Positions 10,450 to 22,149 of a DNA stretch of 64,000 nucleotides are shown here, piece by piece. Source of the DNA: Armigeres subalbatus (taxonomy: Eukaryota; Arthropoda; Insecta; Diptera; Culicidae); assembly GCF_024139115.2 (NCBI RefSeq), contig NC_085141.1:428810338-428874337 (forward strand). Direction: 5' to 3'. Within the stretch, counting starts at the first letter, position 1. Each line of letters opens with the position of its first letter. Both the position numbers and the translations under genes were made by a program. The notes below the pieces were generated by a model. The model was not told the origin of the DNA, searched no databases, and saw only the letters and a program-made list of their open reading frames with translations.

Positions 10450-11880
10450 TTAGATAAATAAATAGCACTTTTGGTACTTTATCGGGTACTCCCGGATTGA
10501 GTAAATGATGTTTTATTTTTGTTTGAACTCTAAGAAAATCTAGAATAAAAGCAATTTTAATTAAGTTGTTTTAATCATTAAAAAATCCTTTTCACTAAAT
10601 ATTTATTTGTATGAACTTTGATACGAAGCATAAACTGCTACTCGGCTTATAAACCTTGTAGATAATAAGAGTGTTGCATTTTTTAACTGCAAAAAAAAAC
10701 ATTCCAAATCGTTTTATAAAGGAAAAATTACTTTTATTGAGAACAAAAATGCATGTTTCCTCAAAACATTTTTTTTTATTTAGTAATTCTTTCAGGATGA
10801 CATTCATCCAAGTGGATAGCTCCAACATAACCACATAACGAAAAAAGCAACTTCTCAGCACAGACAACCCGTTGCGTTCCCATGAGACTCAAAACTATTC
10901 CACTAACGCGGCGGTAGTTATGTACAACAATAAGTTCTCCGTGCCACTTGGTAATCGAAATTCTCGTTAAATATTTATGAAACCCATTTCGCTTTTCCTC
11001 ACCTTCGTAAGACATAACTGCAATTCATAAACAATTGGAAGCCCATCGATGAAATTTATGAGGTTGAATGCTGGCCCGTCGTCCTGCGATTCCGCTCATA
11101 AATCGGCACTCGTTCTTCCGGTGCACGCGAAAGTGGATTGCATTGTTTATTCCCTCATTCACTCGAGAGCGAGGACTTTTCCGTCATCACCGAGTCTGAA
11201 CAGAAAGAAAAGCGAGAAATATTTACACGACACTAAGTTTTCTTTCCGTTAAACAAGGGATGAAAGATGGAGAGATGTTTTAAATTAACTTTTCTTTTAA
11301 GTGTCAGTGCCATCGTTGTAAATTGAAAACAATATAGGAAACGCGGAACGATCCGCTCGGATGGAAAGAAAAAAAAAGAAACGGGAAATTGGATTAGTAA
11401 TTCGGTGGAAAAAACGAATGAATCGGGGCCAAGAAGACAGCCGAATAAAAAATTGCCATTGACGACCATAAATTTGTCCAAGCGGAATATGGATGAGAAT
11501 CGGAATGCAAGTCAAATTGGACGAAATAGATCACAGGCTCCTGGGACGAATCCCTGTGGACTGACCGAACTGGGTAACGCGGTTCACGTCATGCAGAAGC
11601 AACTAGTGGCGAACAAAATTGAACAAAAACCTGCAGTGAGAATACTCCAAACGGGATTTGCAATAGCAATCGGAATGGTAAATGAATTATCTATACACTT
11701 CTGTCGTAGTAGTGGCGGATACGATGGCTTTGTTCTATTATTGACAGGTGAATTTTGTAGGGTAAATTTTCTGAAATTCAATCACAAGATGCATTTATAC
11801 AATTCCGCAACTCCTGGCATGGCTATTATTATTGAAAATCCAATCAACAACACTTGTATCGGGAATGGAGGTGGAATATC
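10450..11880. other. Stretch without a supported gene
   Basis: AT-rich to about 10.8 kb, then less AT-rich to about 11.7 kb. Short open frames exist on both strands (for example the minus frame at 11,015-10,776), but none carries a recognisable domain. At about 11,722 there is a lone GGCTTTGTTCTATTATTG stretch that resembles the MITE end seen at 21,524-21,684. Confidence 0.3.
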
Positions 11881-12390
11881 TACCAGCTACTTATCTATCT
11901 ATCTATCTTTTCTATCTTCTATCTCTTCTATCTTCTATCTCTTCTATCTCTTCTATCTTTTATCTCTTCTATCTTCTATATTCTCTATTTTCTATCTCTC
12001 CTATCTTCTATCTCTTCTATCTCTTCTATCTTCTATATTCTCTATTTTCTATCTCTCCTATCTTCTATCTCTTCTATCTTCTATCTCCTATCTCTTCAAT
12101 CTTCTATCTTCTATCTTCTATCTCTTCTATCTTCTACCTCTTTTATCTTCTATCTCTTCTATCTTCTATCTCTTCTATCCCTAGCAGCACACATATTCCA
12201 TATAGGTTACTGCAACTCATATGTGACCAGAATTAGTCGCAATCAAGTTGTTGCAACCAGATTTGCCTGATTTGTGCTGCTCGGGATCTTCTATATCCTC
12301 TATTTTCTATCTCTCCTATCTTCTATCTCTTCTATCTTCTATCTCTTCTATCTTCTATCTCTTCTATCTTCTATATCTTATTCTATATAT
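11881..12390 (+). repeat. (TCTATCTTCTA)-type pyrimidine minisatellite
   Basis: Degenerate tandem units built from TATCT and TTCTATCTC fill 11,881-12,178 and 12,286-12,390. The two blocks are separated by a small MITE. Leucine/serine/tyrosine-rich frames across it are repeat translations, not genes. The array ends in a TATA-rich piece in which the endogenous retrovirus is inserted. Confidence 0.9.
12179..12285. mobile_element. ~107-bp MITE inside the minisatellite
   Basis: The ends are near-perfect inverted repeats, CCCTAGCAGCACA and TGTGCTGCTCGGG, with the same pyrimidine repeat on both sides. The interior holds further self-complementary words around GTTGTTGCAAC. It is noncoding. Confidence 0.65.
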
Positions 12391-12701
12391 ACGTTATGTC
12401 GGTTCCGGTCACCATCCAACGCCAACACATTCACCTGGCCATAGCAACAGCGAACACCCAGAACCAGCCCATAGCAAGCGCGGAGCCGTAAACGATGAGC
12501 CACGCAAAATTCCACAAGCCGTGGGAACAAAGGTTGCATCGGAATCACGCCACCCGGAGGATTGCGGAATCAGCAGATTTAATTAATAAAAGTGATCGAT
12601 AAACGAGTGATAAGTTTAGTTTTAGTGTGACATTGTAGAATTCAGTTTAATTTAGTGAATAAATTATTTTTTTATAAAGTCTCGGCGAATCAACGCTTAG
12701 C
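12391..12701 (+). repeat. 5' LTR
   Basis: About 311 bp, from ACGTTATGTCGG to CAACGCTTAGCT. AATAAA-like words occur near 12,585 and 12,657. Compared with the 3' LTR I see one T/C difference and two homopolymer-length differences, and the rest matches by eye. Confidence 0.92.
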
Positions 12702-12713
12702 TGGCGCAGTCTA
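12702..12713 (+). promoter_or_regulatory. Primer-binding site (tRNA-Ser type)
   Basis: TGGCGCAGTC directly follows the 5' LTR. This word is the usual minus-strand primer site of gypsy-group errantiviruses. Confidence 0.8.
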
Positions 12714-13171
12714 CGAAAAAAAAAGTGGAAATTAAGTGCATCGAAAAGTGTTCGGAGTAACGAAACCCAACTTAGCAAAGTTCAGTGCGAACAACTGGTA
12801 CATCGGGAAACCATCGGCGAGGGCATATCGTTGAGTTGCATGTATCCAGAGCGAAGGTGGATCCACTTATAGAACCAACCCCAGGAAGATCTACACTCAC
12901 CTAAAACTCCAGGAGGATGCTGATTATCCTACTGTAAGTAATCATTAAAACATTTTTACAAGTGCTTATTATAAAGTGATCTATTAGTGAGATTATTTGA
13001 GCGAAAGGGCATATTGAGCTCGAATACAATCTTCCTAATTTACCTCGACAAGTGCACAAATTGAACACGCTCATAAGTGAAATAACGGTGCGCGGGGAAA
13101 CAAGCTAACAGGTATCATATCATTCGTGTGCATTATTCGTTGCTCAGTGAAAGCTTAGGAAATACAACACC
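12714..13171 (+). other. Retroviral leader region
   Basis: Untranslated leader between the primer site and the gag ATG. A CCTACTGTAAGTAATC context near 12,930 could act as a splice donor for a subgenomic env RNA, as known for errantiviruses; this is inference from position and consensus only. Confidence 0.4.
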
Positions 13172-14248
13172 ATGACAGACACCCAGGGCAATCAAAATTC
13201 AATCACCCCAGAACAGCTGATTGCGCAAGTGCAACAGCTAACCAACATCCAAGCAGAACTCGTTTCAACAATTAATGATTTGAAAAGAAGGCAAATAATC
13301 CTTTCACAAACTTCCACATACCCGACCAAATTAAAATTATTTCCGAATTCAATGGAAATAGAAAAGAAGCCATCGCGTGGATTAAGGACACGCAAGAGGC
13401 ACTAGATCAATTTGAAGAGTTCGAACTAGAACCTTCATACAAGCACATAATCCGTGCAGTAAAATCTAAAATAGTGGGAGAAGCAAGAGAAGTGCTGATA
13501 GCTTCGGGAAACCCCTCAGAATGGGAGGAGATCAAAGAAATTCTTCTAAACGCATTCGGCGATAAAAGGGACATCACGTCCCATTTGCAATCATTATTTT
13601 ACGTAAAACAAGGAAAAAATCACTTAGTGAATATTTCCAAAAAGTCAAAGCCATTGATACGGCAATTAAAACCACAGCCGTCCAGATGGACGACTATAAA
13701 GGCTCAATCGAAGCGGTGAACAAGCTTATTAGCTTAATCACCTTAACTAGGTACATTGACGGACTCAATGGGAAAACCTAGCTATGTATGTCAGAAGCTA
13801 CCGACCAAAATCCTTGGAGGAAGCTCATGACATAACCGTGCAACATTCGAATGCCTCACATAGGCAGAAAATGGAAACTCGGCAAGTCTCATCTAGCTCA
13901 TCGGGATTTAACACAAACACAAAATACCAGAACAGAAATGAGAACCCAAAAATTCAGAATACTAATAATCACAATACTCAGAATCCAAACCAACAGAAAC
14001 CAAACTCTGGAAAATTCAGGAAATTCAATAATCATGATGAAGATGTTTCGATGAAATCCCACATTTCAAAAATGCAAGTCAATAATCATGAAATAAAACA
14101 TAGTAAACATCTAGATGAGCATGACGAAGAACCGGATGCAGTCGAAAACGAAGCCAACACATCTAAAATCGAATCGGATGATGATGACTATTTCGTTGGA
14201 GACGAGATAAATTTTCAGATAGCCGGTTGCAGAAAAACAAAGGGATGA
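13172..14248 (+). pseudogene. gag: gag of the endogenous retrovirus (frame-broken)
   Basis: The likely start is the ATG at 13,172 in the context CAACACC-ATG. Open pieces at 13,172-13,405, 13,474-13,719 and 13,784-14,248 alternate between two frames, so at least two breaks are present. The first part is Gln/Leu-rich and helical-looking. The last part is Asn/Gln-rich (NTQNPNQQKPNSGKFRKFNN) and ends in an acidic tail with DDDDYFVGDE. No CCHC zinc knuckle is seen, which is usual for errantivirus Gag. Gag forms the particle core. The pol frame opens before the gag stop, in the -1 frame relative to gag. Confidence 0.8.
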
Positions 14249-17200
14249 ATAACTTCATTCCATATATTACAATACAAACTACGAAGGGCGAAATGAAATT
14301 TCTGATAGATACTGGTGCTAACAAAAATTACATATCCCCTGAACATGTAAACTTGGAAAACGCAAAGAACGAAGAATGTCTCAAAGTGGTAAATATTAAC
14401 GGTACTTTCAAAATCAATAAATCTGTCTCGTTTGACCCATTCTCAACAAAGAAAAAGTTGAAATTTTACGTATTTAAATTCCATCAGTTCTTCGACGGAC
14501 TGATTGGATATGAATCCTACGCGATTTAAACGCACAGTTAGACATTGGAAAAAACAAACTAAAATTGGAAGGAAAACTATCGAATTGAAAAGAGGTTCCT
14601 GAAACACAAAATTAATCTTAATGAACAAGAAGTCCAGTTCATTAAAATTAAAACAGAAAATGATGGGGATTTTATTATAGGAGAGGAAAGGAACATGGGA
14701 AATTTTTCTATCTTGCCAGGTATTTACAATAGTAGAAGGAATTCCGCTTTCGTAGCCGTAAAGAACCCCAACAAGACAAACTTAGAAATCAACATCAATG
14801 AAATCAGTTTCAATAATAATGACTTCACAGAAATTGAACAGCCGGAAAACACAAAGAGAAACAAATTTAAAATACAAGATGACTCATTAAACAAACCAGA
14901 GAAAGAGGCTTTAGAAAAAATCATTTCGGATAACTCAGAGATCTTATACTTTGAAGATGAGAAACTGTCATTCACTCATCAGATTAAACATAAGATCAGA
15001 ACAGTCGATAACATTCCGATTCATACCAAATCGTACCGCTATCCACAAGTATTTGAAACTGAAGTGCAAAACAGGTACAACAGATGTTGAGGGACGGGAT
15101 TATTAAGGAATCTATATCGCCCTATACATCACCTGTTTGGGTAGTCCCTAAAAAGCTGACGCATCAGGGGTCAAAAAGTTTAGATTAGTCATCGACTATC
15201 GCAAACTTAATGATAAAACAATTTCCGATAGATATCCAATACCGGAGATATCGGAAATATTAGACAAGCTTGGTAGAGCAACATATTTCTCTACCATTGA
15301 TCTAGTATCTGGATTCCATCAAATTCAACTAGATAAAAGACTTCGAAAAACGGCTTTTCTGTGAATTCGGAAAATACGAATTCACCAGAATGCCCTTCGG
15401 CCTAAAAACGCCCCAGCGACGTTTCAAAGGGTCATGGACTCCGTTCTTAGGGAATTTATTGGGGTATGTTGTCTCGTTTACATGGACGACATAATAATTT
15501 TCTCAAGTTCGTTCGAAGAGCACGTGAAGGATATTCGAAAGATACTTCAAAAATTAAAGGAAGCATGTTTGAAAATACAGTTGGACAAGTGTTACTTCTT
15601 TAGACCAGAAGTCCAATTTTGGGTCATACCGTTACAAAACAGGGAGTCAAACCGAACAGTGATAAAATCGAGGTGATAAAATTGGCCCATTCCGAAAACT
15701 GAAAAGGAATTAAAACAATTTCTTGGAACCATTGGTTACTATCGCCGCTTTATTAAAGACTTCGCGAAGATGGTAAAACCTCTCACACAACTACTGCGGA
15801 ACGATACAGACTTCAAGTTCACTGCAAAAGAAACCCAATGCTTCGAAAATGTAAATCCCTTCTGATTATGGACCCTATTTTGGCCTACCCTGATTTTGAG
15901 AAGGAATTTATTTTGACGACAGATGCAAGCGATTTTGCGATCGGAGCAGTCCTATCACAAGGACAAATTGGCAAAGACCGCCCTATTGCCTATGCATCTA
16001 GAACACTTAGAAAAGCCGAAGAAAATTATTGTACCACGGAGAAGGAACTCTTAGCCATCATATGGGCGGTAAAACATTTCCGGCCCTATCTTTACGGGCG
16101 ACGTTTTAAGTTAATTACCGATCATCAGCCATTAATATATTCCATGACAAGTGCTAACCAAAAAATTATACGTTGGAAAATAGACCTCAGTGAATTCGAC
16201 TTCGAAACAATTTACAAACCTGGACGAGAGAACGTCGTAGCAGACGCCCTTTCAAGAATTAAGCAGACCGACCTCAACGCCAACAACCAGAGTAATACAG
16301 AGGACGAATACGACGAAAACAACAGTGACGGAGAGACTGTACACTCAGCAGATACTAGCGACGACCATTACATTTGGACGACAGAGAAACCGACTAACAT
16401 GTTTAGAACACAACTGATATTCAAAATCCATTCACAAGAACTCGACTTTCACGAACAGATTTTTCCCAAATACCACAGATTCACAATCTCAAGACCAGAC
16501 TTCAACGAAGAAAACATTGTCGAAATTCTCAAAGAAAAACTTAACCCAAACGGAACTAATTGCATTTACTGTCCCATACCATTAACCCAGATCATCCAAG
16601 AAACATACCGAAAACACTTTTCTCACAGCAAAATTTTCAAGATCTATATTTCACAGGTACTCTTACAAGATGTTAGACTCCCGGAGGAGCAGGACGAAAT
16701 TGTGCGGAAAGTCCACGAGTACGCACATAGAGGAACAAAAGAAAATAAACAACAAATCCTTTTGAACTATTTCTTTCCGGAAATCGACAAAAGCTCAAAA
16801 TTTACATTAGCAACTGTCCTATCTGCAAGAAATGCAAGTACGACAGAAAGCCCCCAAAATTAATTCAAAGAACCAACAACACGATTCGACCATTTCAAAA
16901 ATACATATCGACATATTTTTCATAAAAGGCAAAAAATGTTAACAGTAGTGGACGCTTTTTCAAAATTCGCAAATGTGATCGCTCTGGAAACCAGAACAAT
17001 TATTGATCTGAAAAGGGCAATCACAGAGCATATTCGGGTTTTCAGTAGACCAGATGTTATAGTTTGCGACCAAGAACCTGGTTTTACTTCTATCGATTTC
17101 ATAGGCTTCTTACAAGACTTAAATATAGAGATACACCACGCAAGTTGCAGTAACTCGAACGGAATAGTGGAGCGTTTTCACTCCACGTTAATAGAACTTT

Positions 17201-17620
17201 TCGGACATTAAACCACAGACACAAAGATTTGGAACTACATGACAGAATGAATATCTTGGTAGGCAACTATAATAATACAGTCCATTGAGATACAGGGTAC
17301 AAACCAAGACAAGTTATCTTTAACCACAAAAACCAGACAAACGCTGACGATATTTTTAAAAACAAAAAGAAGACACAATCAGCTATTTTGGTAATGATGG
17401 AAAAAGGAAAAGACAAGTAGAGGAAGAAAATAAAGGAAAATCATTACCAGAACAGTTGGTAAACGGTAAAGACGTATACATCAAGGTTACACAACGTATC
17501 ACAAAAGACAAAGAACCTTTTAAGACCTCACGAGTGCAAGAAAATAACGACCTCACTTATAAAGATTCATTTGGAATAAAAATTCACAAAAACGAATTAA
17601 GAGATAAATTTTCTTGAACT
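14227..17620 (+). pseudogene. pol: pol of the endogenous retrovirus: protease, RT, RNase H, integrase (frame-broken)
   Basis: Domains in order: aspartic protease with LIDTGANKNYIS (about 14,302); reverse transcriptase from about 15,080, with [16 protein letters not shown] and the catalytic VYMDDIIIFS (about 15,477); RNase H with TTDASDFAIGAVLSQ (about 15,916) and the connection through VVADALSRI; and integrase with an HEYAHRGT zinc-binding-type segment (about 16,715) and a DDE core at VVDAFSKF (about 16,943), VCDQEPGF (about 17,062) and GIVERFHS (about 17,161). The domain order RT-RNaseH-IN is that of Ty3/gypsy. The frame changes many times, mostly beside short A or T runs, and catalytic residues are present in all pieces. 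The protein cannot be made from this copy as printed. Confidence 0.9.
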
Positions 17621-17639
17621 CCTTTCAGACTTATACCAC

Positions 17640-19210
17640 TGACTACAGCGACGACCTTTCACGATGTATCAACAAGAAATGGACTACTGACAATCAAATT
17701 AGACACTGCCAGAATACGAGTAGGCTATGAGAGACTTATCCACAAAGTTGATTTAGAACACATCAGGCAAAACATCGAATATATAGAGAATCTTGCCACT
17801 AAACTTAATATCACAGACCACTTAGAACAAACCTTTCAATTCAAGATTAGGAAAGCATATGAGAAAATGAATAGTTTTTACCCTAGAAGACACAAAAGAG
17901 GACTTGTAAACGCTCTAGGAAAAGTAGTTAAATTCGTAGCCGGTAACCCGGATCAGGACGATTTAGATTTAATCAACCAAAACTTTGAAATTCAGGATCA
18001 AGTCAACAACAAAATTATAGAAAACCAAGCGAAACAAATCAGAATAAATAACTTGCTTCAATCAACAGTTAACAAGGTTTCCAAAACACTAAGGTCAATT
18101 TCTATCAAAATAGATGAAGATAATTCAAGAGTTAGCAGAGATATACCTAGAACAGATCAACCTCATTTTAAATCTAGATATTTTGATAAAGACATTAAAA
18201 GACCTGGAGGAACAGTTAGTTTCTCTAAATCTAATCACTTGAACAAAAACATTCTTAGTCCAAAAGATAAAGAGTATATTTGGAAGTTCTTAGAAAATCA
18301 ACAAATCAACATGAAATTCGAAGACGAAATGTATAGGCTTGTTTTATCGATCGCCTCTTTACAAAACAACCATATAATCATAATCATCAAAATTCCTATC
18401 ATCGAGCAGAAGCAGTACAGACTGATGCAACTGGAACCCATCAACACAAACGGAACACGAATCGATACAAACATCCGCTATGTGGCCTATCATCAACACA
18501 CATTTTACGAGCAGAAGGAAAAGTGCTTCATCTGCGACAATACTAATCCAGTAAACGACGATTGCGTATTCAACATACTCACTAACCGGAAAGCCAAATG
18601 TTCAACATACAATCAACCGGAGCAACCAATCATCAAAGAAATCAGCCTAGGAACCATACTGATCGACACAGACACAACAATATACATAGAAGATTCATGC
18701 GGGATTCACGTCTAGTATCAACACCAACAATCATCGAAACAGGTAACTGCACAGTTACAGTGCAGAACTTCACATTTAAAAGCAAACCCCAAACCTACCG
18801 ACCAACAAGAATTTTTTACACCAATTTTTGGAAAAGAGATATTATTAACCAAGCAAAATACGGACGTAAAAGAACTGCATCTGATGAATCTCAACAGTTT
18901 GGAAGAGATCAGAAGGCTTAAATTTCACATAATTAGCTCACAGACAATTGGAGGAGTGCTCATTGTCCTCCTCGTTTCGATAACCCTAATCATTTTCTGC
19001 ATTCGCAGATACAGAAGTCAACCTTGTACCAAAGATGAGGATACAACCACTTTACACATATCTTGTAGCAATTCAGGTTCGGCGAACGGAAAATTAACAG
19101 ACAAAACGGTTAATCAACAAAAGGACAACCCATCTAGTTTGGCCAACCTATTCTTTCCGGCCAAATTCACATTCACCGATGACTCTTTGAGGTCAACCGA
19201 GGACGCCTGA
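17640..19210 (+). pseudogene. env: env-like third ORF of the endogenous retrovirus (frame-broken)
   Basis: The longest piece (17,867-18,715) contains a basic, furin-like site, RRHKRG (about 17,885), followed at once by a glycine-rich hydrophobic fusion-peptide-like segment. That is the arrangement of errantivirus Env proteins related to baculovirus F. A helical, Asn/Gln-rich region follows, then a Cys-containing part (CFICDNTNPVNDDC). The frame switches between 18,600 and 18,900. The last piece ends with a single membrane segment, IGGVLIVLLVSITLIIFCI (about 18,950-19,010), and a basic then polar tail. Env would lie in the membrane and mediate fusion in an intact virus. This copy has at least two breaks. 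Confidence 0.82.
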
Positions 19211-19215
19211 CACTT

Positions 19216-19224
19216 AGGGGGGAG
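19216..19224 (+). promoter_or_regulatory. Polypurine tract
   Basis: AGGGGGGAG directly before the 3' LTR, in the position of the plus-strand primer. Confidence 0.8.
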
Positions 19225-19535
19225 ACGTTATGTCGGTTCCGGTCACCATCCAACGCCAACACATTCACCTGGCCATAGCAACAGCGAACACCCAGAACCA
19301 GCCCATAGCAAGCGCGGAGCCGTAAACGATGAGCCACGCAAAATTCCACAAGCCGTGGGAACAAAGGTTGCATCGGAATCACGCCACCCGGAGGATTGCG
19401 GAATCAGCAGATTTAATTAATAAAAGTGATCGATAAACGAGTGACAAGTTTAGTTTTTAGTGTGACATTGTAGAATTCAGTTTAATTTAGTGAATAAATT
19501 ATTTTTATAAAGTCTCGGCGAATCAACGCTTAGCT
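19225..19535 (+). repeat. 3' LTR
   Basis: It matches the 5' LTR over its full length apart from one substitution, a 4/5 T run and a 5/7 T run. It is followed by TATATATAAAAACC, and TATA flanks both ends of the provirus, consistent with a 4-bp target duplication. Confidence 0.92.
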
Positions 19536-19646
19536 TATATATAAAAACCAAATTATGTATGTATGTAATGCGTGTATCAAATTTGGTTGAAATCGGCCAA
19601 GTGGTTCAGAAGTAGTTAGCGAACATGCATACATACATACTATGTA
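19536..19646 (+). repeat. Left arm of a palindromic repeat (Helitron-like 5' end)
   Basis: TATATATAAAAACC followed by (ATGT)n and a ~75-bp segment (19,567-19,640, with TCAAATTTGGTTGAAATCGG) that recurs inverted at 22,829-22,905. Joined across the provirus, the left flank would begin TCTATATATAAAAA, which resembles Helitron 5' ends. Confidence 0.6.
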
Positions 19647-21523
19647 CAGGGCTGGTAGCGATAAATGCCGTTCAAAATAGTGACTTAGTGACAAACGAGG
19701 ACGAAAAAAGTGACCAAAAAGTGACTTTCAGAAACAGAAAAAGTGACCAAATAGGGATTTTTATATGAAGTACTAACCAGGTAGGGAGCATTCGTATTGT
19801 TACTGAGTAACTCGTAGTAGATCGAAAACTAGGGATATCATGTTTTTTTCAAATCTTCATTAGAATGCTATCAGAAATCAAGAGAAGACAAAATTACAAA
19901 ATCATGAGGATTACTACTGCTAGCCGTGTGCATCTTCATCGTAACTAGGGAGAGGATGGATCTTAGCAGGGGACAACCGACTTGGCGACACCATCATAAA
20001 TACCACAGAGTTGGATATTGAGGAAGGTATACGTTGGGACATCCAGAGGCTAGCAATATGACCATGGTAAACCTTATTCCGTAACACACGGGAGCTTATA
20101 ATTTGAACAACGATTTTGAAGCAAGTTCTACAGCATTGTGGTAATAAAGTTTAACATGAGTTCGAAGATTTTCGTGAAACTGCAGTTTGTGTATGAAAAA
20201 GGCAGAATGAAGTATAACAAAGTTTGCGCTCCTTTTATTATCGATCAAAAAATATTGTCTCGTCAAAATATATTCCCAGAAGATTCACCATATATAGATG
20301 ATTCAGCTGTAAGACAGTATGAAAAAGTACCAGAACGATGTTTTGGATTGGGCTTTCGCTAATTTTTATGTAGTTAGACGTGTGAATATTGGTTTTGGCA
20401 CGTTGAAAAATTAACACAGTTTTCGGCAAAAAAAATAAAATGTTGTAATAAATTACAAGATAGACAATTATTTGGAATCACAAAGCTTATGAATCTTTAT
20501 AAGAAAAAAATGTTAAAAAAACGTAAGGTACCCAAAATTATGATGACGTTTTTAAAATACGACACGAAATAAAATTTTAATTGAAACAAATTTAAATACA
20601 TATAGAGTCCATTTGCCATTTGTTTTTCGAGACCCTGATCTCGGTTTCATTAAAAACATTAACTCATATATAACAAGAATTTTACCGAACCTAAGTTTCC
20701 TAAGTTTCAAGTTTCGTAAAATGTGATCCAAAATCTTGAATTTGATGCAGAAATTGCTTTGGAAAAATCTGAATTTTTTTTAAAGAAATTTCAACGGAAG
20801 TTGATTTTCTGTGGAAAACATAGTGAAAATTTCTAGGATTTTTTTTCAGAAATTGTGCAGAAAATGCTTAAATCCTTGTGAAATCTTTCTCCAGGAGTTC
20901 AAATGGAAATTCCAACAGAAATCCGATGGCGAATGTCAGCACAAAAACTTCCGGAAATTCTTTCATACCATAAATTCAAGGCAGAATATTTTGTAGACAT
21001 TCCTGCTGTCTCTTTCAGAAATTTCCGCTGAAACTGCACGTCAATTACTATAAAAACTTCTCTGCGAATACTTGAAAAAAAAATCTCCTTCAAATACAAG
21101 CGGATTTTTTAATGAACTCCGGTAGAAATCTTTTGAGAATTCCTGTAGATATTGTTTGCTGAATTCCTAAGAAAAACCTTCCGAAAATTATTTCCCAAAT
21201 TCAAGGCGGAATTTTTACGGAATTTTACATAAAGATTTATGCGGTCATCGCTACAGAAATTACAGTGAAAGTTCCTCTAAGAGAAACAAAGTTAGGAAGC
21301 TTTTTATAACGAAGGTAGATTTTTCTCTAGATACAGGCAACTTACCCAACTTAGGAAGTAGTGCGCTGGATTCGCCTAAGAAGCGCAGATAAAACTTCGG
21401 AAGAAAGTTCGGTTCGGAAGTCCCGATGTCCGAATTCTAATGTGGTGCTACGCCGACAATACCATGCGGTGTGGTTCGTCGTAGAGGGGTTAATCAATCA
21501 GAAACCAAGAAATATCTCGGAAT

Positions 21524-21684
21524 TAGGTGGAATGACGGCTTTGGCAGGTTTTGTCCTATTATTGGCAGGGGGGTTTTTATGTCTGACTATGCTCAAATTT
21601 GGCCTAAACATTCTTTGCATATCAAAGAACAAAAACCCCCTGCCAATAATAGAACAAAACCTGCCAAAGCCGTCTTTCCCCCTA
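21524..21684. mobile_element. TA-flanked MITE in copy B (empty site in copy A)
   Basis: Inverted repeats of about 45 bp include GACGGCTTTGGCAGGTTTTG and CTATTATTGGCAGGGGG. TA flanks both ends. Copy A reads straight through this position (about 7,610) with a single TA, so it shows the pre-insertion state. TA duplication suggests a Tc1/mariner-type mobilising transposase. Confidence 0.85.
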
Positions 21685-21736
21685 TGTCAAAATTGACGTG
21701 ACAAAAAAACCAACTTAATTCACCGAGTAATGATAC

Positions 21737-22149
21737 TGCCTTTCTCGTATTTAGTCAAGACACCAACCTTATATGACGCTTGTATGGCTCGAATCGATGT
21801 ACCATTTTCTTTATAACTTTCAAACGCAACCGTCGATCTTTATCAAATTCAATAGTGATCAACTAGGTTTTGCCCTCTGTCTAATAAAACTTGTTGAGAG
21901 AAAATCGGTTAAGCATTACTATATGAAAAGTTGTCTAATGTTTTTCTTAGATTTTGTGCACACACATACGCACACACATACACACACACATACACACGGA
22001 CAGACAGACATGTGCTCAGTTCGTTGAGCTGAGTCGATTGGTATACAACACTATGGGTCTTCGGGCCTCGCTTCGGGCCTTCTATGAAAAGTTCGTTCTT
22101 GGAGTGAAATGATAGCCTTTCGGTACAACTTTGTTGTACGAGAAAGGCA
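21737..22149. mobile_element. MITE, TGCCTTTCTCGTA family, complete copy
   Basis: The terminal inverted repeats are TGCCTTTCTCGTA and TACGAGAAAGGCA. The interior has a (CA)n tract at about 21,957-22,000 and a GGACAGACAGACA segment. The insertion relative to copy A actually begins near 21,710, so some extra flanking sequence belongs to it or to another event. A truncated inverted relative is at 3,744. Confidence 0.75.

Larger units (their letters stand above)
12391..19535 (+). mobile_element. Endogenous retrovirus, Ty3/gypsy errantivirus type (LTR-gag-pol-env-LTR)
   Basis: A complete ~7.1 kb provirus layout is present: 5' LTR, a tRNA-Ser-type primer site, gag, pol (protease, RT, RNase H, integrase), an env-like third ORF, a polypurine tract and a 3' LTR. 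The env ORF with a basic cleavage site and a C-terminal membrane anchor, and integration into a TATATA tract, point to the 17.6/297/gypsy errantivirus group. The two LTRs are almost identical, so the insertion is recent, yet all three genes show frame breaks. Exact ends are ambiguous by 1-2 bases because of the flanking TATA. Confidence 0.92.

Noticed and set aside
11720..11765. GGCTTTGTTCTATTATTGACAGG, similar to the MITE end at 21,524
   Set aside because: Only one end is present, and no inverted partner or TA-flanked boundary was found.
11405..12586. Long Leu/Ser/Tyr/Phe-rich frames resembling membrane proteins
   Set aside because: They read the TCTATCTTC minisatellite; all three forward frames give similar proteins, as expected of a tandem repeat.
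17866..18715. Possibility that the third retroviral ORF is a host-derived (domesticated) gene
   Set aside because: It lies between pol and the 3' LTR of a young provirus and shows the normal errantivirus env layout, so no domestication is implied.
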